Position numbers and translations under genes: made by a program
Notes under the pieces: model-generated
The model's database searches: none
Seen by the model: the letters and a program-made list of their open reading frames with translations, nothing else
Told to the model about the DNA's origin: nothing
Part shown: positions 38,124 through 51,261 of the stretch, piece by piece
Layout of the letters: each line of letters opens with the position of its first letter
Numbering within the stretch: position 1 is the first letter of the stretch
Source: Antilocapra americana
Lineage: Eukaryota; Chordata; Mammalia; Artiodactyla; Antilocapridae
Reading direction: 5' to 3'
Length of the DNA stretch: 64,000 nt
Assembly: GCA_007570785.1 (NCBI GenBank)
Contig: ML664161.1
Span: 8,812,352-8,876,351, forward strand

Positions 38124-41100
38124 GTAAACCATTTAATAGATTTCTCTACTCACTGTTGGCCCTGTCACTTCAAAAGAATATATGGCTTCAAAACTCATCC
38201 TGGGATTAATTTAGTTAGGATAATGCTAGAGTTGTGGGGTGTTTTTGTTTTTGTTTATTTTGGCTTTTTATTTTTGTGTGTGTGCACTTGGGCACCACAG
38301 GCCCCTTCTTGATTCTTGCCGCTTGGCTTGCGAGAAAGTCAGTTGGAGGCAAACACAGTAGGGTTGGGAGGCCTCCTCCCGTCGAGGTGGGTTTCACCCT
38401 CGGCCATCTGATGGTGGTTTCTTCATAAAGTCTACTGCCTTAGAGATTTCCTTCCACTGTACCACAATTTGCTAGTTGGGGAGGAAGTGTAGATTTAATT
38501 AGCAAAAATATTAAAGGAGACATAGTTAACTTCAACAGTCTGTGCTCTGTTCTGGCGCCCTAATTTCTCTGTAATGTGGCACAACTTGGTCTTGGTGAAT
38601 TAACGAATATAATGTGAGAACTTGGCTATTTGTACTTAAATGTCTCTGAATTTGGATTATGTAAGTTAAAAAAGAAAAAAAGAACAGTAGTTTAAAAAGA
38701 AGTGGCAATTTCAGAGGTATATTGGAAGGAGTTTTAAAAAAAGATAAAGTTATACCCCTATACCTGGATAAGGTTTAAGGTCTTCAGGCTGCCTGGAACA
38801 CGGACGTCTGGGTATACTTGAGTTTTTGTCCTCTCTCCTAGGACAATACGATCTCCTCACTGCACCACTTCCTCCCCCGAATACCTAACTAACCAAGTCT
38901 CTGCCTTTTACCTTTCTTTTCTTTTTATTTTTCCTGATTATGAAGGCATCTTATATTCATTGGCAAAAACTCTGAAAAGACAGAGAAGCGTATAAAAAAA
39001 TATTTATAAGTTTACCACCCTCAGAAGACAATAATCTTTATTTTAACATTTTTTGGATTATAGTCTTCCAGATTTTTTTTCTTTCTCTGTCTGCTTTCAA
39101 AGTGGATCAAAAATCTGTAATTTTCAGTTTTAATGATTTTGCTGGGGTGAAAAAATTGGCAGCTACATAGGAAAATTGCTGAAATTCAGGCAAGAATCAA
39201 AGAAGATTTATCCTTCTCTGATGTAAAAATTCACCCTTTTCTTCACTCTCTAAGCCATAGTTTAGCCACTATAATTTTATTTTTTCCATCCCTACTTTTT
39301 TTATACAAGCCAATTTGACATCTTTTTCTTTTTCTTTTTTTTGAGTAGGCAGAATATTGGCTTGTCTTTGCCCTGTTGCAAATAAATGACTTGTTTTACA
39401 CAAGTCTTTGTAAATAAGGATCACTGAAAGGAGAAAAGGGTGCAGAGCAGGCCCTTGCAACAGGACCCAGGATGATCTATCACATTCACGTCACTAGTCA
39501 ATTAACAGAAAAGAACAAGGAATGTAGAATTCTATTATGTCTCCCACTCTTTTATTTTGAGGAAGTGTTTCATTCCTGTGAAACAGAGTACAGTTCTCAC
39601 CATTGTGATGGTTGAAATAACACCTCCTTTTATGCTAAAGGCCCATTTAAGGAATACCAGTTAAAAATTCTAGTGGAGGGAAGCTGTAATGTGCTTTTTT
39701 TCCTACTGGTGTTGCTGTGATTTTACTAACTGCCAAACATTTATTAGGTTTCCTAATACCATGGTGTATTTCTGATTCTGAAAAGCTTTGATAGAAAATG
39801 TAATTAGAAAGAGGAAAAGCAGAGCTGTAAACTTACTTTCATAAAACTGATGATGGAAGTATAGTGAGACACTTTCTCAATTCAAAATTATGGCAGTGTG
39901 TGCTGAGACATATTGGAAAAATAGTAAAAATGGAATAACTTGGATTCTGAATTGAAAAAGGGCAAGAATACTCCGATATAAAATAAAAATTTAAAATAAA
40001 GTTGATGGAAATATTCCAAAAAAAAAAAAAAAAGCGCAAGAAACAGCCTGTAAGGCATGTGTTAAGTTTCATTTAGATTAGGCTTTCTGATCAGGAGATG
40101 GGTCCAAAGTTAAATGATCCTCAGTGGCAAGCATTATGATGTTAATAATATTGGACAGTGAAGTGTCTAAGTAAAAGAAATTATTACAGTGAAGAAAACT
40201 GAGAGCCTGAAGCACAAAGAAAATGTACAGCATCTTCTTTAAGGCTGACCATATACAGACTTCAAAGAAATGAAGAGGATTGGAGCCAAGCATAAAACAT
40301 CTTTGACTTGTCAAGAAGCAGAACGTCTCTTTGTTATTCAGCTGTGAGGAGAAAGCATCACTTAAAAAAAAGAAAAAAAAAATCCCCCTCCTGGCTAGAC
40401 ATACATAAGAATGCCCAATACTAGTCTGTCACTATCCAATACAATTTTACTTCTTTACCCCACAGTCCTTTTCCTCAATTGCATGTGGCTTCCTTGTTCA
40501 GATCTAGAGTTGGATGTACATTGCAGAGAAGTAAAGTTAAAGCTCTTTGGTTCATGAATTCTTCATATTCAACACTGCCCTCCTTTTGAGAATCGCCTTT
40601 ACCCGTTGTCCCATATTGCTACCACCTTAAACTTCTGTCCCCTGGCCTTCTCTCAACTACATACATACTTTTGTGCCCACTATTTCTCCTTGGAGAACTC
40701 AAGAGCCCTTCTTTGTCTGACAGTTCAGTCATTCTTCTATTCAAATGCCCCTCCTCATTGTGACCCTTTTAGAACCTCCAACCACAGAGATGGTTGTTCT
40801 GTTTTGTTTTTCCAGCATCTTTGGTACTTTCTCCCCATCTCTGTCATGAAACACAATGCATTTTTATAATCATCCCCAAGAATCTTGGCGCCTTGTTGGG
40901 ATTATATCTGAGAATCTAGGGTTCTGTCTGGTATGTAGTAGGTACCTGATAAGTGCTTTTAAATATAGGTGACTGGCCAAGCTGAAATAAAGTAAATATA
41001 GGATAGATTCATACATTGGATTCAAAGATGTGCAGGTTCAAGTGGAGTAATAAAACACCTGATAGCTGAGAAACTGACAAGATTGTAGTGATGTATACCT

Positions 41101-41392
41101 ACAAGGAATGAAAAGCTCTGAATGTGGACTTAAGAGAGAGAAATGCAAAGATAATTTGGTAGAGGAAGAAACAGTGTCCTCAACAATAGTATGGGGACAA
41201 CTGGTTATCCAAATGCAAAAGAATGGATTTGGACCTCTACCTCACATCATATACAAAAATTAACTCAAAATGGATTATGGATGTAAGTGTAAGAGCTAAA
41301 ACTACATAGCTCTAGGAATAAAATTTTATAACTTTGGAGTAGGCAATGGATTCTTAGATATGACACTAAAAGCACAAGCATCAATAGAAGAC

Positions 41393-41665
41393 GGAGAAGG
41401 CAATGGCATCCACTCCAGTACTCCTGCCTGGAAAATCCCATGGGTGGAGGAGCCTGGTAGGCTGCAGTCCATGGGGTCGCTACAAGTTGGACACGACTGA
41501 GCGACTTCACTTTCACTTTTCACTTTCATGCATTGGAGGAGGAAATGGCAACCCACTCCAGTGTGCTTGCCTGGAGAGTCCCAGGGACGGGGGAGCCTGG
41601 TAGGCTGCTGTCTATGGGGTCACACAGAGTTGGACACGACCGAAGCGACTTAGCAGCAGCAGCAG
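41393..41665 (+). mobile_element. BOV-A2 SINE (nested in L1)
   Basis: Two related body units follow each other: one ending ggacacgactgagcgacttc with a cactttcactttt linker, and one ending with cgaagcgacttagc and a CAG-repeat tail. Exact 11-bp target duplications caatagaagac flank it at 41382-41392 and 41666-41676. Confidence 0.95.
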
Positions 41666-42160
41666 CAATAGAAGACAATAGATAAATTTGACTTCATCTA
41701 GATTAAGACTTTTTATGCTTTCAGGGTCACCATCAATAAAATGAAAAGAGAGTGCATAAATTGGGAGAACATATATGTAAATCATATATTTTAGAAGATA
41801 CATGTACCTAGAATATACCAGGAAATCTTACAGCTCAAGAATAAAAAGATAAAAACCCCAGTTTAAATATGGACAAAAGATCAGAACAGACGTTTCTCCA
41901 AAAGCACTGTACAGATGGCCAAGTAGTACATTGAAAGATGGTGCACACCAGTAACCATCAGGAAAATGCAGATCAAAACCACAGTGCAATACATTTCACA
42001 CACACTGCGATGTCTTTAGTCTGAGAGACAAGTAATAACAAATGTTGGTAAGAATGTGAAACACTTGGAACCCTCACGCACTGCCTGTGATAATATAAAA
42101 TAGTACAGCTGCTTTGGAAGATATTCTGACATTTCCTCAAATGGTTAAATATAGAGTTAC

Positions 42161-42314
42161 TATTGTTGTTGTTGTTGTTCATTTGCTAAGTTGTGTCTGA
42201 CTCTTTGTGACCCCACGGACTGCAGCATGCCAGGTTTCTTGGTCCTTACCATCTCCCGGAGTTTGCTCAAACTCATGTCCATTGAGTCGGTGATGTCCAT
42301 CCAACCATCTCATC
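42161..42314 (-). mobile_element. BovB 3' fragment (antisense, nested in L1)
   Basis: A 154-bp BovB 3' end in reverse, from the (TTG)n tail through ctaagttgtgtctgactctt to ccaaccatctcatc. Exact 8-bp target duplications agagttac lie at 42153-42160 and 42315-42322. Confidence 0.94.
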
Positions 42315-42959
42315 AGAGTTACCATATGACTCCATTCTTTGACTCCTAGGTAGATATCCAAGAGGAGAGAAAGCATATATTTACACACAAAAGAGTTTAT
42401 ATCATAGCGTTTTTCATAATAGCCCCAAAGTGAAAACAACCCAGATGTCCATCACCTATGAGTGGATCAACACAGTGTGATATAACCATACAATGGACTG
42501 TTACTCAGCCATAAGAAGGAATGAAGTACTGATGCATGCTAAAACATGGATGAACCTTGAAATATTATGCGAAGTGAAAGAAGCCAGACAAAAGCCATAT
42601 ATAGCATCATTCCACTTATATATAATGTATAGAGTAGGCAAATCCATAGACACTGATAATAAACTCATTGTTGCCAGGAGCTGGGGAAGAGAGTATTAGG
42701 GCGTTCCTGCCAATGGGTATGGTATTCTTCTTGGGATCATGATGATGTTCTGGAAATAAATAATGGTAATGGTCACTCAACTCTGAACATACTAAAAACC
42801 AGCTGAATCAGACACTTTAAAAGAATGGATTGGTGGTATGTAAATTATATCTCAAAGCTGTTACAAAAGGAAGTGGGGAGATAGTGACTAGTCCTAATTA
42901 TTAATCAGCAAACGATGGCACAGCTGGGAAAAACGGCCCAGCCCATGTTGCTGCCTGGG

Positions 42960-43110
42960 TTGATGATGGTAGTAATACTATGTATGCTCTGCTCAATGCT
43001 TTATTTGAATCTCTAGTTTTCACCATCCTAACTTTACATATGAGGAAGCTGAGACCTTGAGTTAAACCAGGATTGTGACACAGGCATTTCTGAATTTACT
43101 GACCATTTTG
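42960..43110 (-). mobile_element. Possible MIR relic (antisense)
   Basis: Weak but ordered similarity: a gctcaatgctttatttgaat segment, acatatgaggaagctgagac, and ttaaaccaggattgtgacac. Too diverged for a firm call. Confidence 0.45.
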
Positions 43111-45659
43111 CCACTATGATATGATCTCAAAGTTAGCGACAGAGCCTCCCTTGGCGGATACACAGTTTACCCTTCAATAACGATGTGGAGAACTGTACAG
43201 ATTCAGTTAGACTTGGATGCTTTTCAATACTAGATACTCAGTACTACACAATCTGTGGTTGGTTGACTCTGTGAATGAGGATCTGGATAAGGGGAGCTGC
43301 TTTTGACCGTGAGGAGGGTCGGTGCCCCTAGCACCCACCTTGTTTAAGGATTAACTGTGTTTGCTTCACGCTACATTGCTTTCTGACAGTGTGAGCGTGG
43401 ACGTGTGGTACGTCTCCTCGTGCGTCTCCAATACTGAAACACCGCCTACTCCCATATGAGATGGTCCATTATTGTAAGGAAATTGAAGAGGGAGGCAAGT
43501 AAATGATGAAAGAAGTGTTACAGATGTTACAGTAGTCACTCTAAACTGAATCAATGGAGAAATTCTTGGTTGTAGAATTCATTCCATACTTTAGTAGCTA
43601 AAAGTGCTTTAAAGGTTGGTTGGTAAAGTTGATCAAGTTGATAAAATACTGATGTCAGCAATGAGCAGATTGTCTTACAGAGACATTTGGAGCTGAAGAG
43701 ACAGCTCTGCTCTAATGCACAGTCAATAACACAGCCTGTATTTTCTTAGGTTGAGAAGGACTGAACCTGTGGTTCTTAGAGATAGTGTAGACCAGGGCAG
43801 AACAGTGAAATCTTGTCTGAGATGGTGGGCTCATTTCTGGAGTTGTTGTTGTGTGTGTGTGGTGTGTGGTGCTTTACTTTTTGGTGGAAGCCTGGGGGAG
43901 CTTTGAGAAAATTATAATCTGACCTTTAAAACTTGAGGGAAAATACAGGCTAAAAAAAATTTTTTTCCCACATCTATGAGGAAGTGGATTTATGTGAGAG
44001 AGAATTTAGTCTTATCACACTCATTATTATTTCCATTATGGAAAAGCATTTCTTAGTGTGATTAGGGTTGAAACTATGGGAAAACTGAGTGAACTGGGAA
44101 GATCATGGACATTTCTTGAAAAGACCTGTCTTTGTAGTCTACCATGGCTACTTCCCGTGTGACTTTTACAAATCCTTTCACCACAAAGACAAATACCTAC
44201 CTGGTGTGGTAGAGGGAAGAATTAAGAGAAATGCTATGTGGAGTCTGCAGTCCACACTGGGCAGTTCACTAAGTGGTAGTTATTAGAATGAAGAAGACTG
44301 TTAAAGCAATTTCAATGAAAGTTTGGCAGAATTTGCCTTCCCCAGTACAAATTGAGATCATGCCATATGAAGCAAATTTTTCCTTTCATTCTATACTTGC
44401 CCTGGTTTTTCTTAAAAGTTTTTAACCTCATCATTAACTTTTGAAGAATTTATATATAAAAATTTCTTAAGCAGATGCCTTGAGTTTAATTTTCCGTGCT
44501 TCCATAGTAATTTATGAAATATTTTCAAAAGTTAATAGGGGAAAATTTCATGTAGACCCCCAAATTTAAAAAGCATATGAAGAGAAAAAGTGAAACATTC
44601 AAGTTAGTGTTCCATCATTTAAGAAACCACGCTTCTCTTTCCAGATTAATTGGTAGAACCTGAAAGCTTTAGAGTAGTCAAAATAAGCATTTCTGTTGTT
44701 ATAGCAGAAGTACATACTTTACCTCCTTCCATTGTTTTGAATATTAGTTAGTGGGTAGTTACCTGTTGAAATTATATATATTCCATTTCTCTTGACTGAA
44801 GGGAGACAAGAAATTCATCTAAAAATACATTTAAAGTTTGGTTTGGTTGGTCATTCTCCAATGAGGCTTGTTTCCAGAGTTGGCCAAAAATCAGCATCCT
44901 TTAGAGAAGCAGTGGGGTCTGTTAGCTGGAAGCCAGGAAATGCTTTCCCCTATATTGTTCAGCCAAATCTGAACTATTAACATTTAGCCTCAACTGCTTC
45001 CATTTGCTAAGTACAACCTGGTGTTAGACTAATGCCCTCCTTCATCTTCAACACAGTAAAAATGATGATCAGAACAGAACTGAAGGCATTGATTGTCCTG
45101 TACCTGGGCAGACCAGGAATCAGACCCACTTGACAACCAATAATAAGAAACTTGAAATCTCTTTTAAGACTTTAAATCTTCAGAAGCATTGATTTTTCTA
45201 TTGGAAGTTAGGAAAATGTCTCATAGTCAACAGTGTGTGCACGGGTGCTGGGAGCTTCGGTAGGAAAGAGCAGAGGACTTAAGTATCCCTTCTGTTTGAG
45301 TTTCTATCATCAGCAGGTTTACAATAACTTTAGTTTTTATTTTATGCCCTATTTTGTTTGAGGAGTGATTACAGACAATGTTGGCAATGCTAAATTAAAG
45401 GGATGTACCCTCCCCTCTGAGCATTGCGCAAGTTTCCTCCTTCTGAGTCCTCTGCTCCTTGTTCTGCATTTTCTCTTAGATTTCTTTCCTTTGTTTCTGA
45501 GATCCTGGCATTGTGACCTAATAGAACGCAGGATTATTAGGAGATGAAATGTGAGCCCAGGTAGGGCTCTGCATCCAGCTCCCTGTGTGATTTTAGGAAT
45601 ATTTTAAGTTACTTGTTTGGGTGTTTTACTTGTTTGTTTACTTGACCTTTGTTGGTCTT

Positions 45660-45772
45660 CCTCCCTTTTAGCATGTAAATGCCTCAAGACCAGTGACCTC
45701 TGTGTCATGTTCATCACTGTATCTTCAGTTCCTTGAAAGGTGTCAGGCACATGCTCGGCATCTATCAAAATT
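45660..45772 (+). mobile_element. L2 LINE 3' tail
   Basis: Landmarks are tgtaaatgcctcaagaccag, ctctgtgtcatgttcatcac, tgtatcttcagttccttgaa and caggcacatgctcggcatct, the usual order of the L2 3' end. Confidence 0.65.
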
Positions 45773-46598
45773 TGTCTGACTTTCGGAGTCATTTTTATCG
45801 TTGGGAGGGAGGAGGGCAAAGGAAGGTGTTTGAGGATCTCTGAGATTGTTTTCTAATCTAAAATTAGGTGATTCTCCTCTACTGTTCATACTGCTTTTTA
45901 AGAAGAGACCAAGAGAACATAAAAGTTGCCATAAGCAGTCAACAGTGGGGCAGGCTTTTGGGAAATTTAGCATTTTATTGAGTAGGATGCTATTCTTCAC
46001 TTCTATAGAAAAATGAAAGTGATTTGTTAGTTGATTTTCAGGATAATAATATTGAGAAGATATCACATCTGCAAATGACTTCTAAATCATTAATAAGGAT
46101 TAAATTATGTACATTAAATTATGTCTGATTTTATTACCTGATTACTGTAGTCTGTCTTTCCAAATTAGTAAGCCAAGTCTGTAACAACTTTTCTTAGACA
46201 ATCACCTCTGCCCAACCTTTGGGCACAAAACTTAACCAAGGTTAAGAGGTTGTATTCCTACACATTCTTTGAAACTCATCATGTTTATAAACTTGGATAT
46301 ATAATACAGTTATTTTGCTTTGTAATAAATATCTGATTTCAACAACACAAATTCTTAATCATTTCTTGTGCCATGGAACCCACTGCCAGATTGTTGAAGC
46401 ATTTTTAAGTGTAAAATATAAAATTCATAGATACAGTCTAGAGCAACCTAACTGTGTTTCCATGGATATAAATGTGTCTGAGAAGCTGGACTGGAAAGAT
46501 GTGATTGCGATGTTTTCTCTGCTAATCAGTGGAGAGGCGTGAGAAACAGGAGCAGTTATTCCTGAAGATTCCCGTGTTGATAGTTCTATTAATATCTT

Positions 46599-46778
46599 TT
46601 TAAAAAATTGAAATGTAGTTGATTTACAGTGTTATGTTGATTCCTGATGTGCAGCAAGGTGATTCAGTTATATACACATGCACTCCCATATATGTACATC
46701 TTAAATAGTCTTCTCCATTATGGCTTATCTCAGGATATTAAATAGAATGCCCTGTGCTATACAATAGAACTTATTTAA
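46599..46778 (-). mobile_element. L1 3' UTR fragment (antisense)
   Basis: Reverse of an artiodactyl L1 end: gaaatgtagttgatttacag, then caaggtgattcagttatata and ccctgtgctatacaatagaa. Exact 12-bp target duplications tattaatatctt lie at 46587-46598 and 46779-46790. Confidence 0.92.
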
Positions 46779-47074
46779 TATTAATATCTTAAAAGCAACT
46801 CAGTTTGGCACAAATTAAAGCATGAGGTTACTACTGACTATTTATCTGCTGACAAATATTCTGTTCCTCAAAACAGAGATACCCTATAGTCTGAAACAAC
46901 TATTTGCTCTATTTTATTCATTGAAACTCTATGGATATAACTCTTCTCACTTGTCCAGGGTTCTTACAAATACTAGGAGTGTTAGATTTGACTTTTGATC
47001 TTCAAATGTTGTGGAACGTTTTGGTCTTTAGGTGGCAATATACAGTGAAATACGATAGAAAAGGCACAACACTT

Positions 47075-47240
47075 CCAGTCACAGTACTTGGGTATGAATC
47101 TTGTCACCCACTTAGCTGGCCTTAGGTTAATTGCTCCTGAAGATTCTTCATCTAGAATTTAGGACTGTGATGTTGCCCACGTCAGAGGATCTTCTGAGGG
47201 TTATGCAAATTACGTGCTGAGTGCTTTATACATGATTACA
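47075..47240 (+). mobile_element. MIR SINE relic
   Basis: Ordered but diverged MIR-like landmarks: acttgggtatgaatcttgtc, cacttagctggccttaggtt, attcttcatctagaatttag and cgtgctgagtgctttata. Confidence 0.55.
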
Positions 47241-48971
47241 TTGCTTAGTTGTCTTTAAATAGGGGCCCCTCAAGTTGGGGACAGCTGCCTCTCAAGCTGG
47301 GGTAGATGAGGTTTGATAAGATGGAGCTTGAACCAGCTGAGGACCCAGCCCCAGTTCTGTGGTTCATAAAAAGGGTTTCAGACTTTGCTGGGCTTCCTTC
47401 TTAATGTGGACGGACTTAATCAATTACTGCCATTGTCCCCTCAACCACAGCATTACATGCAGAGGTACTGCTGTAGATGCACTTGTTTCCATCCTCCTCT
47501 TCAGCCCTCAGTGATTTTAGTTGTAAATCATTTCTATATGATCTAGTTGTGCTCTTTTTTCCAGATTAAAGATATATGTACGTGTGAGGGGTTTCTCTGT
47601 TTATAAAAGTGTTGGTATACATAAGGCTAGTAGAGTGACGCTTGCCATTTATGAGGTTATCTCCTTCTACTGTTCCCCTCTGGACAAGCCTCTCTCTAAG
47701 AGTCATGCTCCACAACACTGAAGACTAGCGCCACTTCAGTGCCTTCAACTTGGGACTCCCTCGTGCAGCGACCTCGGATGTGTTATCTGGATCTAACCAT
47801 TGATGCACTGGTCTGTACCTTAGCCATTGCTTGAAGCTGGCATGTGCATTAAAAATTATTCACCAATGGAAAATTTAAGGCTTCCAGATATAAGTGAGTG
47901 TGTGGGTAAAATGTTTGGGGAATCATTATTCATTCATGAATCACCTTGTTACTTAAAACCTTAAGTTTGGTTACCCATGAAGCATATGAAATTGGTTGTT
48001 TACTTAACCATTGGCAAGAACTCTTTCAGAAAAGTGGATATTGATTATCTGCATCTACTCTGCAGGATAATCCTTTGATATTATATAAAGGGCTTTCAAA
48101 AACCCTTTAAATATCACCAATAATTTATTTTTCCATTCTGCTACAAAAACAACCATGCTGAGTGGCAAAAGGAGCTGGTCCTAAACCTACAGGGTTTATC
48201 GTCTCAGAACATTCATGATAATGGATGATAATGCAGCATTGGAAAGAGCAGATAGTATTTCATCCGTGTTTGGCTGTAACAGATGTGAAGAGAAAGGAGA
48301 TTGAGAAGTAATATTTGATGTTTTCAACCACAGTTGTAATCATTAAATTTAAAAACACAGAAAAGTCAGGAGATTTGGGAAATACATTGAATCCTGCCGT
48401 GTTTTGAAGTCAAATAACTTCATCTATAAGATAGAATCACTGCTTGGCTCCTGCAAATCTTTGGTTGCCCTTTGAATATTCCTTTATCCTAATTTTCGCT
48501 TTCTTCTAAGGCACTTGGTGATGTTGGTAGGAGTTTCATCCATAGCATCAGAGAAGGGCTTGGGCTAGAGAGAGTACAGTTCTTCCATTTCAAGTCTCTA
48601 ACTTCCATGAAGAACAAACTTGCTTTTCCTCTTTTGCTATGTTTACTGTATTATAAAGTACAGAGTGAGGAGTCAGTGCAAAAAAGGAAGGGTGAAAAAT
48701 AACGCTTTTCTATTCCTGGTTGGTGATGAATAAAATAAAACCACTCAGCTGCCTTTGGATTTGAAGTAGAACTTACACGAGAATTGTGTAAATTTTCTGT
48801 GTCTTTCTTGTAGTAAAATCATACTTATTTAAAACAAGAGTGTCAGGGATAACAGATATGGAATTAATTGAGTTTAGATTATCTAAAATTTTAGAATATG
48901 ATGTCAGATATTTACCTGAGTTATGGGAAGAGATTGATTTTGATAAAGAATGTGTTATTATTAACAGCTCT

Positions 48972-49179
48972 TATTGTTGTTTAGTTGCTAAATTGTGTCT
49001 GACTCTTTTGCAACCCCATATCTGTAGCCCACCAGGCTTTCCTGTCCATGAGATGTCCCAGGAAAGAACACTGGAGTGGGTAGCCATTTCCTTCTCTATG
49101 ATCTTCCTAATCCAGGGATCGAACCTACATCTCTTGCATTGTAGGCTAATTCTTTACTGCCGAGCCACCAGGGAAGCCC
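48972..49179 (-). mobile_element. Bov-tA SINE (antisense)
   Basis: Opens ttgttgtttagttgctaaat, body with cctgtccatgagatgtccca, and reversed tRNA head ending gccgagccaccagggaagcc. Confidence 0.93.
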
Positions 49180-49218
49180 AATAATAACTGTTGCTAGACA
49201 TTAAATGTAAGAGATAAA

Positions 49219-49241
49219 CTTTCTTTCTTTCTTTCTTTTTT
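49219..49241. repeat. (TTTC)n microsatellite
   Basis: About four to five uninterrupted ctttctttctt units continuing into a T run and a tgcttgcttt segment. Confidence 0.85.
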
Positions 49242-49949
49242 TGCTTGCTTTTTCCTTCATTTGTTCCTTAGCCAACTTATATTGAGAACCTCCTGTATGT
49301 CTGGGTATTTTGAGGGACATGGAGTTGGTGGGAGAAACAGATCTGTAATCAGCGCTGCAGGACAGAGATGCTGATGGCGGAGTGAGCACCAGTCTGTCGA
49401 GAAGCCTTGATGGTTTGTCTGCCTGTTCCTCTATCCCTGCAGCTGTTTCACGTTGCCCAGCCTTTCCTTTTTCTTGTTCACTGCTCAGTTACCAGAACGG
49501 CCTGGGAACCCGCTTCAAGTATGCTGGCTACCATTAGGAAGTGAGCATGAACCCAACTTTTGCAAACTCATTTGGTTCCGTGTGCAGCGTCTCACTCAGG
49601 CAAGCCAGAGTTGCATGCTAACTGCATCCATGTGGGCCCACATGTATCCACATGCAGTCTGTTCTGCCCACATCTTGGATCATCACTGGTCCTTGGAGCA
49701 GCCTTTTAAAATTTTTCTTTTGCCTCTTGCCATTGAAGCTCTTCTTTTGATTCCTATTGCTTGCAGCACAGAAGTAGAAGGAGAGAGTTTTAGGAATTGA
49801 GAAGTTAATTGAAATTCCTGTGGAGCTTATTTCAGTTCAGAAAGGGGAGGAACTACCTTCTCTATTAACTACGAGAAAAGATTGTCAAAACATAAAGGTC
49901 TTTAAGAGATCCATTTTAGTTCTTGGGCTCAAAACTCTACCCCCACCCC

Positions 49950-50100
49950 ACCCCCAGCTCTCTGACTTTGTGTGAGTTAGCCTAACTTTACTGAGCTTTA
50001 TTCCTTTTCTCTCTCAAATGAGGATAACTATATTTGCCTCCCAGGATTGTTAGGAGGATTTAGTGAGGTGGTAATATTAATAGTAGTAATGGCTAGGGAA
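49950..50100 (+). mobile_element. MIR SINE relic
   Basis: Order of ctctgactttgtgtgagtta, ttactgagctttattccttt, caaatgaggataactatatt, and ggattgttaggaggatttag follows MIR. Confidence 0.6.
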
Positions 50101-50339
50101 GTTTTTTCCTATTGTGTATCAGTTATCATTCTAGGACTTGAACATTGAGTAGCATTGTGTCAGGTAGACGGTATTAAAGCAGAGCAGCATGTATTCAGTA
50201 AATATTGTTTGTGTCTTTAATCCTTTCACGTCTCTTCATAACCTGTTTCTAACAGTTCATTATTTACATATTTATTTTGCAGCATACCTAACTTTGCTCT
50301 ACATAATGAAAACTTTGACGTATAGACCAGGATGAAAAT

Positions 50340-50510
50340 CTGGTTCATTAGTTGAACTAAGTGTATATTTTAGTCGTGCTGTGCCTTGGTTTTCTCATGT
50401 GCAATAGGGATGCTAATATTTAGTTTTCCAGTAGTTAAGAAAGTTAACTGAGATAAATGGTAACAAGTACCTGGCAGACCATAGGCACAGGCTGTGACCT
50501 GCTTTCTCCT
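50340..50510 (+). mobile_element. MIR SINE relic
   Basis: Contains tgccttggttttctcatgtg, caatagggatgctaatattt, and a gtacctggcagaccataggc tail segment, as in MIR. Confidence 0.55.
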
Positions 50511-50831
50511 CTCCCTCCCTGCTGTTTACATTAGCACTCCCTCTTGCTATTGCCCCCAGCCTATGGTTTTCTTGGTTGTGCTTCTAAAAGATACTGGTGC
50601 AAGGAAGGGAAACATTCTCCATCTTTAACCTTTAGTGCCTTATTTTCTGGCCTCTCATCCATGTGTCTAGGCCACAGGATAACAAAGAATACTAGGCACG
50701 TACAGGTTTCTCAATAAATACTGACTGAACAGAGTAAAAGGACATGATAAAGACTCAAATTACCTGCTGTTTGCCATCAAGCTTTCTTCCTTACCTAGAG
50801 GAAAGTGGCTGGGTGGTTCTGTCCAGGAGGA

Positions 50832-51121
50832 TAGTGAAAGTGAAAATCGCTCAGTCTTGTCTGACTCTTTGTGACCCCAGGCCAAGCTACTGGAGTGGGT
50901 AGCTGTTCCCTTCTCCAAGAGATCTTCCCAACCTAGGGGTCGAACCCAGGTCTCCTGCACTGCGGGCAGATTCTTTACCAGCTGAGCCACCAGGGAAGCC
51001 CAAGAATACTGGAGTCGGTAGCCTATCCCTTCTCCGGGGAATCTTCCCAATCCAGGAATTGAAACAGGGTCTCCTGCATTGCAGGCAGATTCTTTACCAG
51101 CTGAGCTACCAGGGAAGCCCA
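50832..51121 (-). mobile_element. Dimeric Bov-tA SINE (antisense)
   Basis: Two reversed tRNA heads in tandem, ending gctgagccaccagggaagcc at about 50999 and gctgagctaccagggaagcc at about 51119, after one short body unit. Exact 10-bp target duplications tccaggagga lie at 50822-50831 and 51122-51131. Confidence 0.95.
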
Positions 51122-51261
51122 TCCAGGAGGAATTAAATGCATTACTAATAAAAGAGAATTGTGGGGTTTTTTTTAGGGGGGGGGCGGTGAGGGATGTTTG
51201 TTTTTTCTGTTGTTGTTTTTAAGCAGCTGGTAGAACTTATGATAGGAGGCTGTGTTAGGTG

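Larger units (their letters stand above)
41190..42870 (+). mobile_element. Old L1 LINE 3' region with nested insertions
   Basis: The L1 ORF2 end is recognised from ctcacatcatatacaaaaat, then taaaactacatagctctagg, aaaccacagtgcaatacatt and aacccagatgtccatcacc. The 3' part reads ggatgaaccttgaaatatta through aaattatatctcaaagctgt. It is interrupted by a BOV-A2 at 41393-41665 and a BovB fragment at 42161-42314. It is sense to the gene and multiply disrupted. Confidence 0.87.

Noticed and set aside
50760..51122. A 120-codon minus-strand open frame
   Set aside because: It is a read-through of the dimeric Bov-tA SINE; similar phrases recur in other SINE copies in the window.
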